Assembly (NCBI GenBank): GCA_045105775.1
Contig: JBGCDW010000167.1
Coordinates: 1 to 9,860 of the forward strand
Reading direction: 5' to 3'
DNA length: 9,860 nt
Origin: Aureispira sp045105775
GTDB lineage: Bacteria; Bacteroidota; Bacteroidia; Chitinophagales; Saprospiraceae
Each line of letters starts with the position of its first letter. Position 1 is the first letter of the stretch. Below are positions 1 through 5,103 of the stretch, one piece after another. Position numbers and translations under genes: made by a program. The notes below the pieces were generated by a model. It searched no databases. It saw nothing but the letters and a program-made list of their open reading frames with translations, and had not been told where the DNA came from.

Positions 1-62
1 TGCGCCCTCAAGATGTATTGGTAGATGAACGTATTGTAGACTTTTATCAACAGCATTTTTAA
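1..62 (+). CDS. 3' end of an unidentified gene (partial)
   Basis: The frame beginning at position 3 is open from the window edge and ends with TAA at 60-62, giving a 19-residue tail that ends in DERIVDFYQQHF. The other two plus frames stop within the first 30 bases. The tail is charged and plausible as the C-terminus of a soluble protein, but it is too short to assign to a family. A good intrinsic terminator begins about 80 bases downstream, which supports the reading that a rightward transcript ends here. Confidence 0.5.
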   Translation, partial: RPQDVLVDERIVDFYQQHF

Positions 63-139
63 AATTATTCATTTAAAATAATTAAGCATTATTTTTTATT
101 TACACGCAAAAAAATACATGGTGTATGTTTTTCTATGTG

Positions 140-179
140 AACAAATGCTCGATAAAGTTTTTGGAGCATTTGTTTTTTT
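140..179 (+). terminator. Intrinsic terminator of the partial upstream gene
   Basis: A perfect stem pairs ACAAATGCTC (141-150) with GAGCATTTGT (164-173) and is extended by an outer A-T pair. The loop is 13 nt. The right arm runs into T173-T179, giving a U-tract on the plus-strand transcript. This is classic Rho-independent geometry. Confidence 0.7.
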
Positions 180-268
180 GTATTTTAAATCGCTGAAAGA
201 TAAGCCTTTGTATGAAGAAAAGCTATATTATTTAGAAATAAGGTGCATTTTAAATTCTCCTACTAATT

Positions 269-276
269 TATCTTTT
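269..276 (+). promoter_or_regulatory. Candidate -7 element for the STAS-like gene pair
   Basis: TATCTTTT matches the Bacteroidota -7 consensus TAnnTTTG at all but the last base. It would place the transcription start about 45 bases before the ATG at 327. No good TTG -33 element is seen at the expected distance, so the call is weak. Confidence 0.3.
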
Positions 277-326
277 ATTTAAAAAATATATTTTATAGTC
301 ATTTAAATACCTTGTCTAGATAAAGA

Positions 327-716
327 ATGGAAAAATATACTACCCAATCTATGGAAATAGTTGTACGCCCAGATGGTATTTTAGAGGTCAGTATTCCCGC
401 AGACTGGGATCAACCTGATACGGTTGAAACTACTACGGAAAATGCTTTATTGCTTCAAAAAATAAATACTGGTAAACGACATGCTGCACTTGTTTTAATG
501 CCTGATTTTTACATGAAAAAAGAAATTATAGAAATTTATAATAGAATGGGTACAGGGGAAGTGGCAGATGCTCTACTGGTCAATTCTTTTAGTGCTAAAG
601 TGCTAGGAAATTTAGTCCTTAAAATTCTAAAACGTAACCACCCTATACGTCTATTTACAGATCGAAATAAAGCAGAAGAATGGCTTCTTAGAATTATTTC
701 TGGGCAAGAAGCATAG
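327..716 (+). CDS. SpoIIAA/STAS-like protein, copy 1
   Basis: A 129-residue soluble protein with no signal peptide or membrane segment. The C-terminal half has the pattern seen in SpoIIAA-like/STAS-SEC14 and related Bacteroidota DUF7793-type proteins: an ALLVNSFSAKVLGNLVLKI block (about 83-101), then RLFTDRNKAEEWLL near the end (about 108-121). These small alpha/beta domains are usually regulatory or anti-sigma-factor-antagonist-like, but the exact role of this branch is not known. The conserved phospho-acceptor Ser of true SpoIIAA cannot be placed with confidence. The ATG at 327 follows an A-rich leader (TAAAGA), normal for Bacteroidota. A paralogue starts 18 bases after the stop, so the two are almost certainly co-transcribed. 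Family assignment comes from remembered sequence patterns and not from a search. Confidence 0.7.
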   Translation: MEKYTTQSMEIVVRPDGILEVSIPADWDQPDTVETTTENALLLQKINTGKRHAALVLMPDFYMKKEIIEIYNRMGTGEVADALLVNSFSAKVLGNLVLKILKRNHPIRLFTDRNKAEEWLLRIISGQEA

Positions 717-734
717 AAAATAAACTTAACCCAA

Positions 735-1121
735 ATGGAACAATATACAAGTATCTCATCTGTAGTAACACTACACCCAAATGGTATTGTAGAAAGCAAA
801 GCTCGAGAGGACTGGAATGAACCCGATACCATCGAAACGGTGACAGCACATGCTTTATTAATCAAAAAAGTAATTGATGGAAAGCAACGAGGACTATTGG
901 TTATTTTGCCTGGACTTCATATGAATAGAGAGCTTTTGGAGGTTTATAATCAAACTGAAATGGAAGAAGTGGCTGCCGCGTTTTTAGTAAATTCCTTTGG
1001 AGCTAAAGTTTTAGGCAATTTGGTCTTAAGAATCAAAAAGAAAGGTGCCCCAGCACGTCTTTTTACCGATAGAGCAGCGGCAGAAGCATGGTTGCTTCAA
1101 TTTATAGCAGCTGAGAAATAG
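735..1121 (+). CDS. SpoIIAA/STAS-like protein, copy 2
   Basis: A 128-residue paralogue of the preceding protein. A hand alignment without gaps gives 64 identities in 128 positions. Identity is concentrated in the C-terminal block LVNSFxAKVLGNLVL (about 84-98) and in RLFTDRxxAExWLL (about 108-121). Also conserved are DWxxPDTxET near residue 26 and the WL pair close to the C-terminus. The N-terminal third and the central EIYNRMGTGE/EVYNQTEMEE stretch have diverged. The ATG at 735 lies 18 bases after the previous stop, with no promoter between, so the pair looks like a two-gene operon from a local duplication. Function is unknown beyond a likely STAS-type regulatory or scaffold role. Two diverged copies could form a hetero-oligomer, but that is inference. 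Confidence 0.7.
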   Translation: MEQYTSISSVVTLHPNGIVESKAREDWNEPDTIETVTAHALLIKKVIDGKQRGLLVILPGLHMNRELLEVYNQTEMEEVAAAFLVNSFGAKVLGNLVLRIKKKGAPARLFTDRAAAEAWLLQFIAAEK

Positions 1122-1272
1122 TGTTTTCTTATGGACAGAACTATCAGGCTCAGGTTATAGGCTATTGTGAAAATGTTTGCTGATAAATAAAAATTATATT
1201 GAGGAGTAATTTTTTCTATCAAGAGCTAACAATAGATGGGTTATAGATTAGGGGCACATGAAGATGAGTAAC

Positions 1273-1312
1273 AAAAAATAGACCTTACCACTAATAAATC
1301 AGTGATAAGGTC
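1273..1312 (-). terminator. Terminator-like hairpin for leftward transcripts
   Basis: GACCTTACCACT (1281-1292) pairs with AGTGATAAGGTC (1301-1312) with one internal C-A mismatch: 7 bp plus 4 bp around an 8-nt loop. Read on the minus strand, the stem is followed by TATTTTTTGT, a usable U-tract. The plus-strand side has no T-run. It would end either the AraC transcript about 300 bases after its stop or a short independent leftward transcript. Confidence 0.5.
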
Positions 1313-1344
1313 CGGAATAATAATACTTACCTCAAACATTATTA

Positions 1345-1395
1345 TTACTCTTTAACAATTCCTTCATCAATCAAAATTTGAAAGGAGCCTTTCAT
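1345..1395 (-). CDS. Micro-ORF, 16 residues (speculative)
   Basis: On the minus strand, an ATG at 1395 opens a 16-codon frame, MKGSFQILIDEGIVKE, ending in TAA at 1347-1345. It is preceded by an in-frame stop, so it is not the tail of a longer visible gene. A terminator-like hairpin follows about 30 bases after the stop on the same strand. The peptide is amphipathic and not low-complexity, but no homologue is recognised and no ribosome-binding site is seen. It could equally be a chance frame inside a small RNA or a decayed gene. Confidence 0.15.
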   Translation of the reverse strand: MKGSFQILIDEGIVKE

Positions 1396-1471
1396 AATTT
1401 ATTAGAGAGATTAAAAGTTCATGCCTAATATCTTTGTTAACGCTAAATCTTAATCATTTTTCGTGCCAAGA

Positions 1472-1488
1472 GCTTATTTTTAATAAGC
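1472..1488. repeat. Palindrome with 3-nt loop
   Basis: GCTTATT (1472-1478) and AATAAGC (1482-1488) form a perfect 7-bp stem with loop TTT. It has no T-tract beyond the arms, so it is not an obvious terminator. It shares the 3-nt-loop design of the palindromes at 4659-4832 and 9526-9860. Confidence 0.4.
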
Positions 1489-1573
1489 ATTAATAACTAA
1501 GTAAAATAGTTTAGACGTTTTAGTTGTTGTCTTGTTTACAATTACAAATTTAGGGCACTTTAGGCACTTTAAA

Positions 1574-1610
1574 TAACACAAAATGCAGAACTAACTACAC
1601 AAAATGCGGA
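1574..1610. promoter_or_regulatory. Candidate AraC-type operator, 21-bp-spaced half-sites (3' side)
   Basis: ACACAAAATGCAGA (1576-1589) is repeated as ACACAAAATGCGGA (1597-1610), one mismatch in 14, with starts exactly 21 bp apart. AraC-family proteins typically bind two direct-repeat half-sites on one DNA face about two helical turns apart; araI1-araI2 spacing is 21 bp. The pair abuts the stop codon of the AraC-type gene (1614-1616). The same motif with the same spacing occurs at 2688-2720 on the other side of that gene. Assignment to this regulator is inference. Confidence 0.45.
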
Positions 1611-1613
1611 ATT

Positions 1614-2510
1614 TTAGTGTTGAACCCTATATTCTTTTGGTGTAAAGCCTGTTTTAGCCTTAAAAATTCTGGAAAAGTAGTGTGGATAATTAAAACCTAA
1701 GTCATAAGCAATCTCACTAATTGGCTGTTCTGTGCTTAAAATTAAACTTTTGGCTTTGTCAACTACAAACTCATTAATGTGATCCTTGGGGGTTCTACCT
1801 GTTTCTTTTTTGAGCAAATCACTAAAATAGTGTGCCGATAGATGTGCCTTGTCAGCAAAGTGTTGAATGCTGGGCAAGCCTGTTTCTAACGGCTGATCGG
1901 TATCAAAATATTGCTTAAGTTGTCGTTTAAACTCCGAAACCACATCTTTACTCTGGGATGTTCGGGTATTAAACTGGCGTTCGTAGAAGCGCAAGCAATA
2001 ATTGAGCAATAGTTCTAGATTCGTTACAATAACACGTTGACTGTGGTTGTCAATAGGACGTTCATATTCCTTCTGAATGTTGTTTACACAGGCTTCAACC
2101 GTTTCTTCTTCTTCTTCGGATAAGTGCAGCGCCTCAAATACCTCATAATTAAAGAAAGAGTAATTCTCTATTTCTGCGCCTAAATTAGTATTTCTAATCA
2201 AATCGGGATGAAAAAACAACAACCACCCTTTTATTTCTCCTTTTTGAACGGTATAAGTAGGAGAGTAGACTTGATCGGGGGCAGAGAAAACCATAACGCC
2301 TTCCTCAAAGTCAAAGGAGTTTCGCCCATACTCCATGCCACAGTTTTTATCTTTTAAAGAAACAATAAAGCATTCATAGCTTATTTTTGTTCCTATTTCT
2401 TCTTCTGTTATTTGCAACTGGCTGATGTCGACCAAAGAAATAAGTGGATGTTTGGGTTTGGGAAGCCCAAGAATAGCATGAAGTTGACTAATGGAGTTGA
2501 CTTGAATCAT
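1614..2510 (-). CDS. AraC-family transcriptional regulator
   Basis: A 298-residue DNA-binding regulator. The N-terminal part (to about residue 110) is a cupin-like ligand-sensing domain, with VMVFSAPDQVYSPTY followed by KGWLLFFHPDLI. The C-terminal AraC domain has two helix-turn-helix units. The first is near residues 214-238 (SIQHFADKAHLSAHYFSDLL). The second is near 263-287 (PISEIAYDLGFNYPHYFSRI), ending in the usual KTGFTPKEYR signature. The start is placed at the ATG at 2510 because Bacteroidota homologues typically begin MIxxNSIxxLHxxLGLPKPKHPL. The upstream ATG at 2582 would add a Phe-rich 24-residue extension that does not resemble the family. The ligand is unknown. Such regulators often sit beside the oxidoreductase genes they control, but none is adjacent here. 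The flanking 21-bp-spaced repeats are candidate binding sites, so autoregulation or control of ctlX is possible. Confidence 0.9.
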   Translation of the reverse strand: MIQVNSISQLHAILGLPKPKHPLISLVDISQLQITEEEIGTKISYECFIVSLKDKNCGMEYGRNSFDFEEGVMVFSAPDQVYSPTYTVQKGEIKGWLLFFHPDLIRNTNLGAEIENYSFFNYEVFEALHLSEEEEETVEACVNNIQKEYERPIDNHSQRVIVTNLELLLNYCLRFYERQFNTRTSQSKDVVSEFKRQLKQYFDTDQPLETGLPSIQHFADKAHLSAHYFSDLLKKETGRTPKDHINEFVVDKAKSLILSTEQPISEIAYDLGFNYPHYFSRIFKAKTGFTPKEYRVQH

Positions 2511-2931
2511 CTTGAATGGAACACTATGGAATGGAATAAAAAACTTGAAGCTGTTACTACAAAATATTTTAAATACACTCATTCATGTAAATAAAAAGCA
2601 AGATTGGCCTTAAAAGAGCCGTTCTATTATTCTTGGTTGTAGTTGTCTTGTACTTAGACAAATATCACCAATCTATTTTAAAAATACTAACACAAAGTGC
2701 ATATATGCTAACACAAGTCCAATATAAATAGTCATAATATGGTCAAGATATATTGAGGAGTTATTTTGAATAATATTTTTTGTAATTCTAATAGAGGTTC
2801 GAGGTTTAAAAGAACACAGACAGTGCTGTAAGTAGTATTCCTTGTAAATCAGGTTTTTTTTTATAGCCTAATTGGCACAAAGCGTTTATATTAGGTGTTT
2901 ATATTTACACTAAATAACTTACACATAAAGA
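2511..2931. other. Intergenic region between AraC and ctlX genes
   Basis: The AraC gene and ctlX diverge from this region, and no convincing gene lies within it. A candidate AraC operator sits at 2688-2720. A possible leftward -7 element, GATATTTG read on the minus strand (complement of 2662-2669), lies between that operator and the AraC start. TATATTTA near 2899-2906 resembles a rightward -7 box for ctlX. Neither has a convincing -33 partner. Confidence 0.45.
2688..2720. promoter_or_regulatory. Candidate AraC-type operator, 21-bp-spaced half-sites (5' side)
   Basis: TAACACAAAGTGCA starts at 2688 and a second TAACACAA at 2709, exactly 21 bp apart and in the same orientation. The first half-site differs from TAACACAAAATGCA at 1574 by one base. 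The position, about 180 bp before the AraC start and about 210 bp before ctlX, suits control of the divergent pair. Binding by the neighbouring regulator is inferred from the repeat geometry. Confidence 0.5.
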
Positions 2932-3888
2932 ATGCCACAACAAACCACCCATCAATTACTAATGATTAGACCTACAAATTTTGGTTTTAATCAAGAAACA
3001 GCGACTAATAATGCGTTTCAACAAAACAAAGATGCACTAGAGTTGTTCAATAACAAATCAATAGATAATCCTACTGCTCCCACCAGCATTCCAGCACTCG
3101 CTCAACTCGAATTTGATCAATTGGTAACTTGTTTGCGCGCACAGGGAATTCAAGTACTGGTCTTGAATGACAATATAGCGTCTATAAAACCCGATGCTAT
3201 TTTTCCTAATAATTGGCTTTCTTTTCATGACAATGGCTGTATAATCACTTATCCCATGTGGAGCAAAAATCGTCGATTAGAGCGCAGACCTGATCTTATA
3301 AAACATCTTCAAGAGCTGTTTGGTTTTTCCACGATTATTCCACTAGAACACTGGGAAACACAAGGTGTTTTTCTGGAAGGGACAGGCAGTATGGTTTTGG
3401 ATAGAGTTCACAAGATTTGTTATGCCTGCACCAGTCCACGCACGCACGCAATTGCCTTGGATGAATTTTGCCAAAGAATGGGCTATCAAAAAATCTTATT
3501 TCAAGCACTCGATGAGCAAGGGCAAGACATTTATCACACCAATGTTATGATGGCACTAGGGGAGGATTTTGTAGTCATTGGCCTAGATACGATTCCCAAC
3601 CCACAGCAACGCCAACAACTCCTCCAAAGTTTTGAACAAACCAACAAAACAGTTATTCCACTAGCTTGGTCACAATTACAAGCATTTGCAGGCAATATGC
3701 TACAAGTCAGAAATGCAGAAGGGGCTACTTTTTTGTTGCTCTCTCAGCAGGCTAGAGAGAGCCTTAGTATTACACAAGTGGCTACCCTCGAACAGCACAC
3801 CACCTTATTATCTAGCCCTATTCCTACCATCGAAACACTAGGTGGGGGGAGTGTAAGATGCATGATTGCAGAGGTGTTTTTGCCGTAG
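2932..3888 (+). CDS. ctlX: CtlX-like citrulline/arginine hydrolase (deiminase superfamily)
   Basis: A 318-residue cytoplasmic enzyme of the arginine deiminase/amidinotransferase fold, the group annotated as arginine deiminase-related or citrulline utilization hydrolase CtlX. Recognised blocks in order are MIRPTNFGFNQETATNNAFQ (11-30), IFPNNWLSFH (90-99), LEGTGSMVLD (148-157), YHTNVMM (201-207, with the expected catalytic His202), AGNMLQV (253-259), and the C-terminal GGGSVRCMIAE block (304-314), whose Cys310 is the expected nucleophile. Length and motif order are complete, so it should be active. Family members act on citrulline or related guanidino/ureido amino acids. The exact substrate is not readable from sequence. 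The ATG at 2932 follows an A-rich leader. It stands alone: no ornithine or arginine pathway gene is adjacent. The AraC-type regulator transcribed divergently upstream is a possible controller. Confidence 0.85.
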   Translation: MPQQTTHQLLMIRPTNFGFNQETATNNAFQQNKDALELFNNKSIDNPTAPTSIPALAQLEFDQLVTCLRAQGIQVLVLNDNIASIKPDAIFPNNWLSFHDNGCIITYPMWSKNRRLERRPDLIKHLQELFGFSTIIPLEHWETQGVFLEGTGSMVLDRVHKICYACTSPRTHAIALDEFCQRMGYQKILFQALDEQGQDIYHTNVMMALGEDFVVIGLDTIPNPQQRQQLLQSFEQTNKTVIPLAWSQLQAFAGNMLQVRNAEGATFLLLSQQARESLSITQVATLEQHTTLLSSPIPTIETLGGGSVRCMIAEVFLP

Positions 3889-4048
3889 AAAAAATATCTT
3901 GACCTTGATTGAATGTGAGGGTGTGGTGGCCATGATTGTATAATGAATATGATGCCACAGATATTTACACGCACCTCCAACCAATAAAATCAAGAAAACA
4001 AACCAAAACACGCAACAAAGGAACCTTCTGCTCCGTAAAAAAGGCTCA

Positions 4049-4066
4049 TTTCAACAAATGAACCCA
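4049..4066. repeat. Short hairpin just before the GxxExxY gene
   Basis: TCATTT and AAATGA flank CAAC, with two further G-C pairs after one mismatch. It ends a few bases before the ATG at 4072 and could lie in the 5' leader of the GxxExxY gene. A short AT-rich stem like this can occur by chance. Confidence 0.25.
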
Positions 4067-4071
4067 CATAG

Positions 4072-4470
4072 ATGATAAACAAAGCTTACAAATACTCCGA
4101 ATTAACAGGACGGATTATAGGTTGTGCCATGACCGTACACAGTGCTTTGGGCAATGGTTTCCAAGAGGTTATTTATCAGAGAGCCTTACAAATAGAATTG
4201 GCAGACCAAGGCTTTTCATTTGCACGAGAGTTTGAAATGCCCATTTTCTACAAAAATGTAAGAATTGGAACGCGCCGAGTAGACTTTTTGGTAGAAGATT
4301 TCATTTCTGTAGAGTTAAAAGCCGTCACCCAAATCAAAGACGTACACCTAGCACAAGCCATCAATTACCTAGAAGCCTACAATTTAGAAATTGGATTACT
4401 CATCAACTTTGGGCAGCGCAGCTTAGAATTCAAACGCTTCAAGAATAAAAAATACAAATCTTGGATATAG
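4072..4470 (+). CDS. GxxExxY protein (PD-(D/E)XK nuclease fold)
   Basis: A 132-residue protein of the GxxExxY family. The naming motif is visible as G29-F-Q-E32-V-I-Y35, within ALGNGFQEVIYQRAL. The nuclease-type core follows: D71 in RVDFLVED and E81-x-K83 in ISVELKAV, then the HLAQAINYLEAYNLEIGLLINFG block (about 112-134 by pattern) and a basic C-terminus. This D...ExK arrangement suggests a metal-binding PD-(D/E)XK fold, but the biochemical function of the family is not established. Length is typical. The start at 4072 is the first ATG in frame; the ATG at 4058 is out of frame and stops quickly. Family members are often multi-copy in Bacteroidota. Here the gene sits upstream of a cluster of palindromes (4659-4832), which raises the possibility of a small mobile cassette. 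That link is inference. Confidence 0.88.
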   Translation: MINKAYKYSELTGRIIGCAMTVHSALGNGFQEVIYQRALQIELADQGFSFAREFEMPIFYKNVRIGTRRVDFLVEDFISVELKAVTQIKDVHLAQAINYLEAYNLEIGLLINFGQRSLEFKRFKNKKYKSWI

Positions 4471-4528
4471 TATCTTGGATTAAGGATTGGCATTTAGAAG
4501 GACTTAGAATTGTTTTATTCTTAAAAAA

Positions 4529-4669
4529 ATGTGTAAGATGCTGCGGACAATGTTTTATTTAAGAATGTTCTTGTTTTTGGTAATGAGTTTACTGTTTTTT
4601 TTTGGGATTGATGGTAAATACTATTGCCTAATGTTCAGAAATGTAAACCCCGAAGAGCAATATCATTAA
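4529..4669 (+). CDS. Possible small hydrophobic membrane peptide, 46 residues
   Basis: An open frame from the ATG at 4529, directly after a run of A residues, encodes 46 residues and stops with TAA at 4667-4669. An in-frame stop at 4505-4507 bounds it upstream. Residues about 9-27 (FYLRMFLFLVMSLLFFFG and neighbours) are strongly hydrophobic and long enough for one membrane helix. A polar, charged tail follows (DGKYYCLMFRNVNPEEQYH). Alternative in-frame starts lie at 4538, 4550 and 4565. The stop codon lies inside the left arm of an 18-bp stem-loop that runs into a short T-tract, which could serve as a terminator. One helix plus charged tail resembles membrane-acting small proteins, including type I toxins, but no homologue is recognised. 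T-rich DNA can produce such frames by chance. Confidence 0.35.
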   Translation: MCKMLRTMFYLRMFLFLVMSLLFFFGIDGKYYCLMFRNVNPEEQYH

Positions 4670-4697
4670 TTGATACAGCGTATCAATTAATGATATT
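4659..4697. repeat. 18-bp perfect palindrome, 3-nt loop
   Basis: Arms 4659-4676 and 4680-4697 are perfectly complementary with loop AGC. The core, ATTAATTGATAC, recurs in the smaller palindrome at 4775-4797. The right arm runs into T696-T700 (4696-4700), so a plus-strand transcript could terminate here. It overlaps the stop of the possible small membrane peptide. The stem is too long and perfect to be chance. Confidence 0.8.
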
Positions 4698-4720
4698 TTT
4701 ATAGAACATGTTTAAGGATA

Positions 4721-4733
4721 GCGTTTTAAACGC
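4721..4733. repeat. GCGTT-tta-AACGC palindrome
   Basis: A 13-base perfect palindrome around one central T. As a hairpin it has a 5-bp stem and a 3-nt loop. It lies between two palindromes that share the ATTAATTGATAC core. Confidence 0.5.
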
Positions 4734-4774
4734 CGAAGGAGTGACATTAGTTTAGTGTGTTAGGTTGCCCCGAT

Positions 4775-4797
4775 TAATTGATACATAGTATCAATTA
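4775..4797. repeat. 10-bp palindrome, 3-nt loop, sharing core with 4659-4697
   Basis: TAATTGATAC (4775-4784) and GTATCAATTA (4788-4797) flank loop ATA. Both arms are identical to the inner arms of the palindrome at 4659-4697, but the loop differs (ATA against AGC). This indicates a repeated element family rather than two independent terminators. Confidence 0.7.
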
Positions 4798-4803
4798 GCC
4801 AGA

Positions 4804-4832
4804 TCGCTTCGCGAGTATCATCCTTTCAGGAT
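4804..4832. repeat. Two adjacent mini-hairpins with TTC loops
   Basis: TCGC-ttc-GCGA (4804-4814) is followed after 5 bases by ATCCT-ttc-AGGAT (4820-4832). Both are perfect, with the same 3-nt loop but different stems. They complete a run of five palindromes in about 175 bases. Confidence 0.55.
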
Positions 4833-5103
4833 TTAAATCAATATGGGATATTGGGTATTACAATCATAGCACCCTTTTGGGGGGGCTCACATATTTCAAA
4901 GTGATTTTCTAGAACTAAACAGCTTTGGAGAGTAAGGGTTCTGTTTGGTGTTGAGTTGGATAAGTAGTCTTAGTTTATAGTTTAAGAATAAAAATACTTG
5001 CAAATTATTTTTATATTGTAAACAGAGAAGATAAATAAGTATAATCAGATGCAGGGGGAGTTGCTGTATTTGGTATCGAACATTGCAAAAAAAAGCCTTA
5101 AAC

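Larger units (their letters stand above)
1122..1613. other. Non-coding stretch between STAS-like pair and AraC gene
   Basis: No protein-size reading frame is present on either strand. The stretch contains a terminator-like hairpin with a minus-strand U-tract (1273-1312), a 16-residue minus-strand micro-ORF (1345-1395), an AT-only inverted repeat (1316-1324 with 1338-1346), a palindrome with a 3-nt loop (1472-1488) and a pair of 21-bp-spaced repeats next to the AraC stop (1574-1610). A 13-bp word at 1195-1207 recurs at 2749-2761. No obvious terminator for the STAS-like pair is seen. Confidence 0.6.
4670..5103. other. Palindrome-rich intergenic stretch before the KAP gene
   Basis: No credible gene was found. 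The first half is occupied by palindromes up to 4832. A further imperfect stem, AGCACCC against GGGGGGCT, lies at about 4868-4886. The remainder to 5103 is AT-rich leader DNA of the KAP gene. TGTATTTG (5065-5072) is one base from the TAnnTTTG -7 consensus, without a clear -33 element. A 73-codon minus-strand frame (4896-5117) runs into the KAP start and shows no recognisable features. Confidence 0.5.

Noticed and set aside
1316..1347. Inverted repeat AATAATAAT/ATTATTATT as a second terminator
   Set aside because: The stem is pure A-T with a 13-nt loop and simple-sequence composition, so it is weak and likely chance.
1450..1469. Sigma-54 promoter on the minus strand (TTGGCACG, complement of 1462-1469)
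   Set aside because: The -24 part matches, but the GC dinucleotide expected at -12 is missing (GA instead), so it is not a functional consensus.
2511..2582. Upstream ATG at 2582 for the AraC gene (24 extra residues)
   Set aside because: The family start MIQVNSISQLHAILGLPKPK is at 2510; the extension is Phe-rich and unlike homologues.
2412..2594. 60-codon plus-strand ORF antisense to the AraC gene 5' end
   Set aside because: A shadow frame of the AraC coding strand with no protein-like features.
3900..3960. GTGGC...GCCAC stem as a ctlX terminator
   Set aside because: Only 5 bp plus a bulged extension, a long loop and no T-tract after it.
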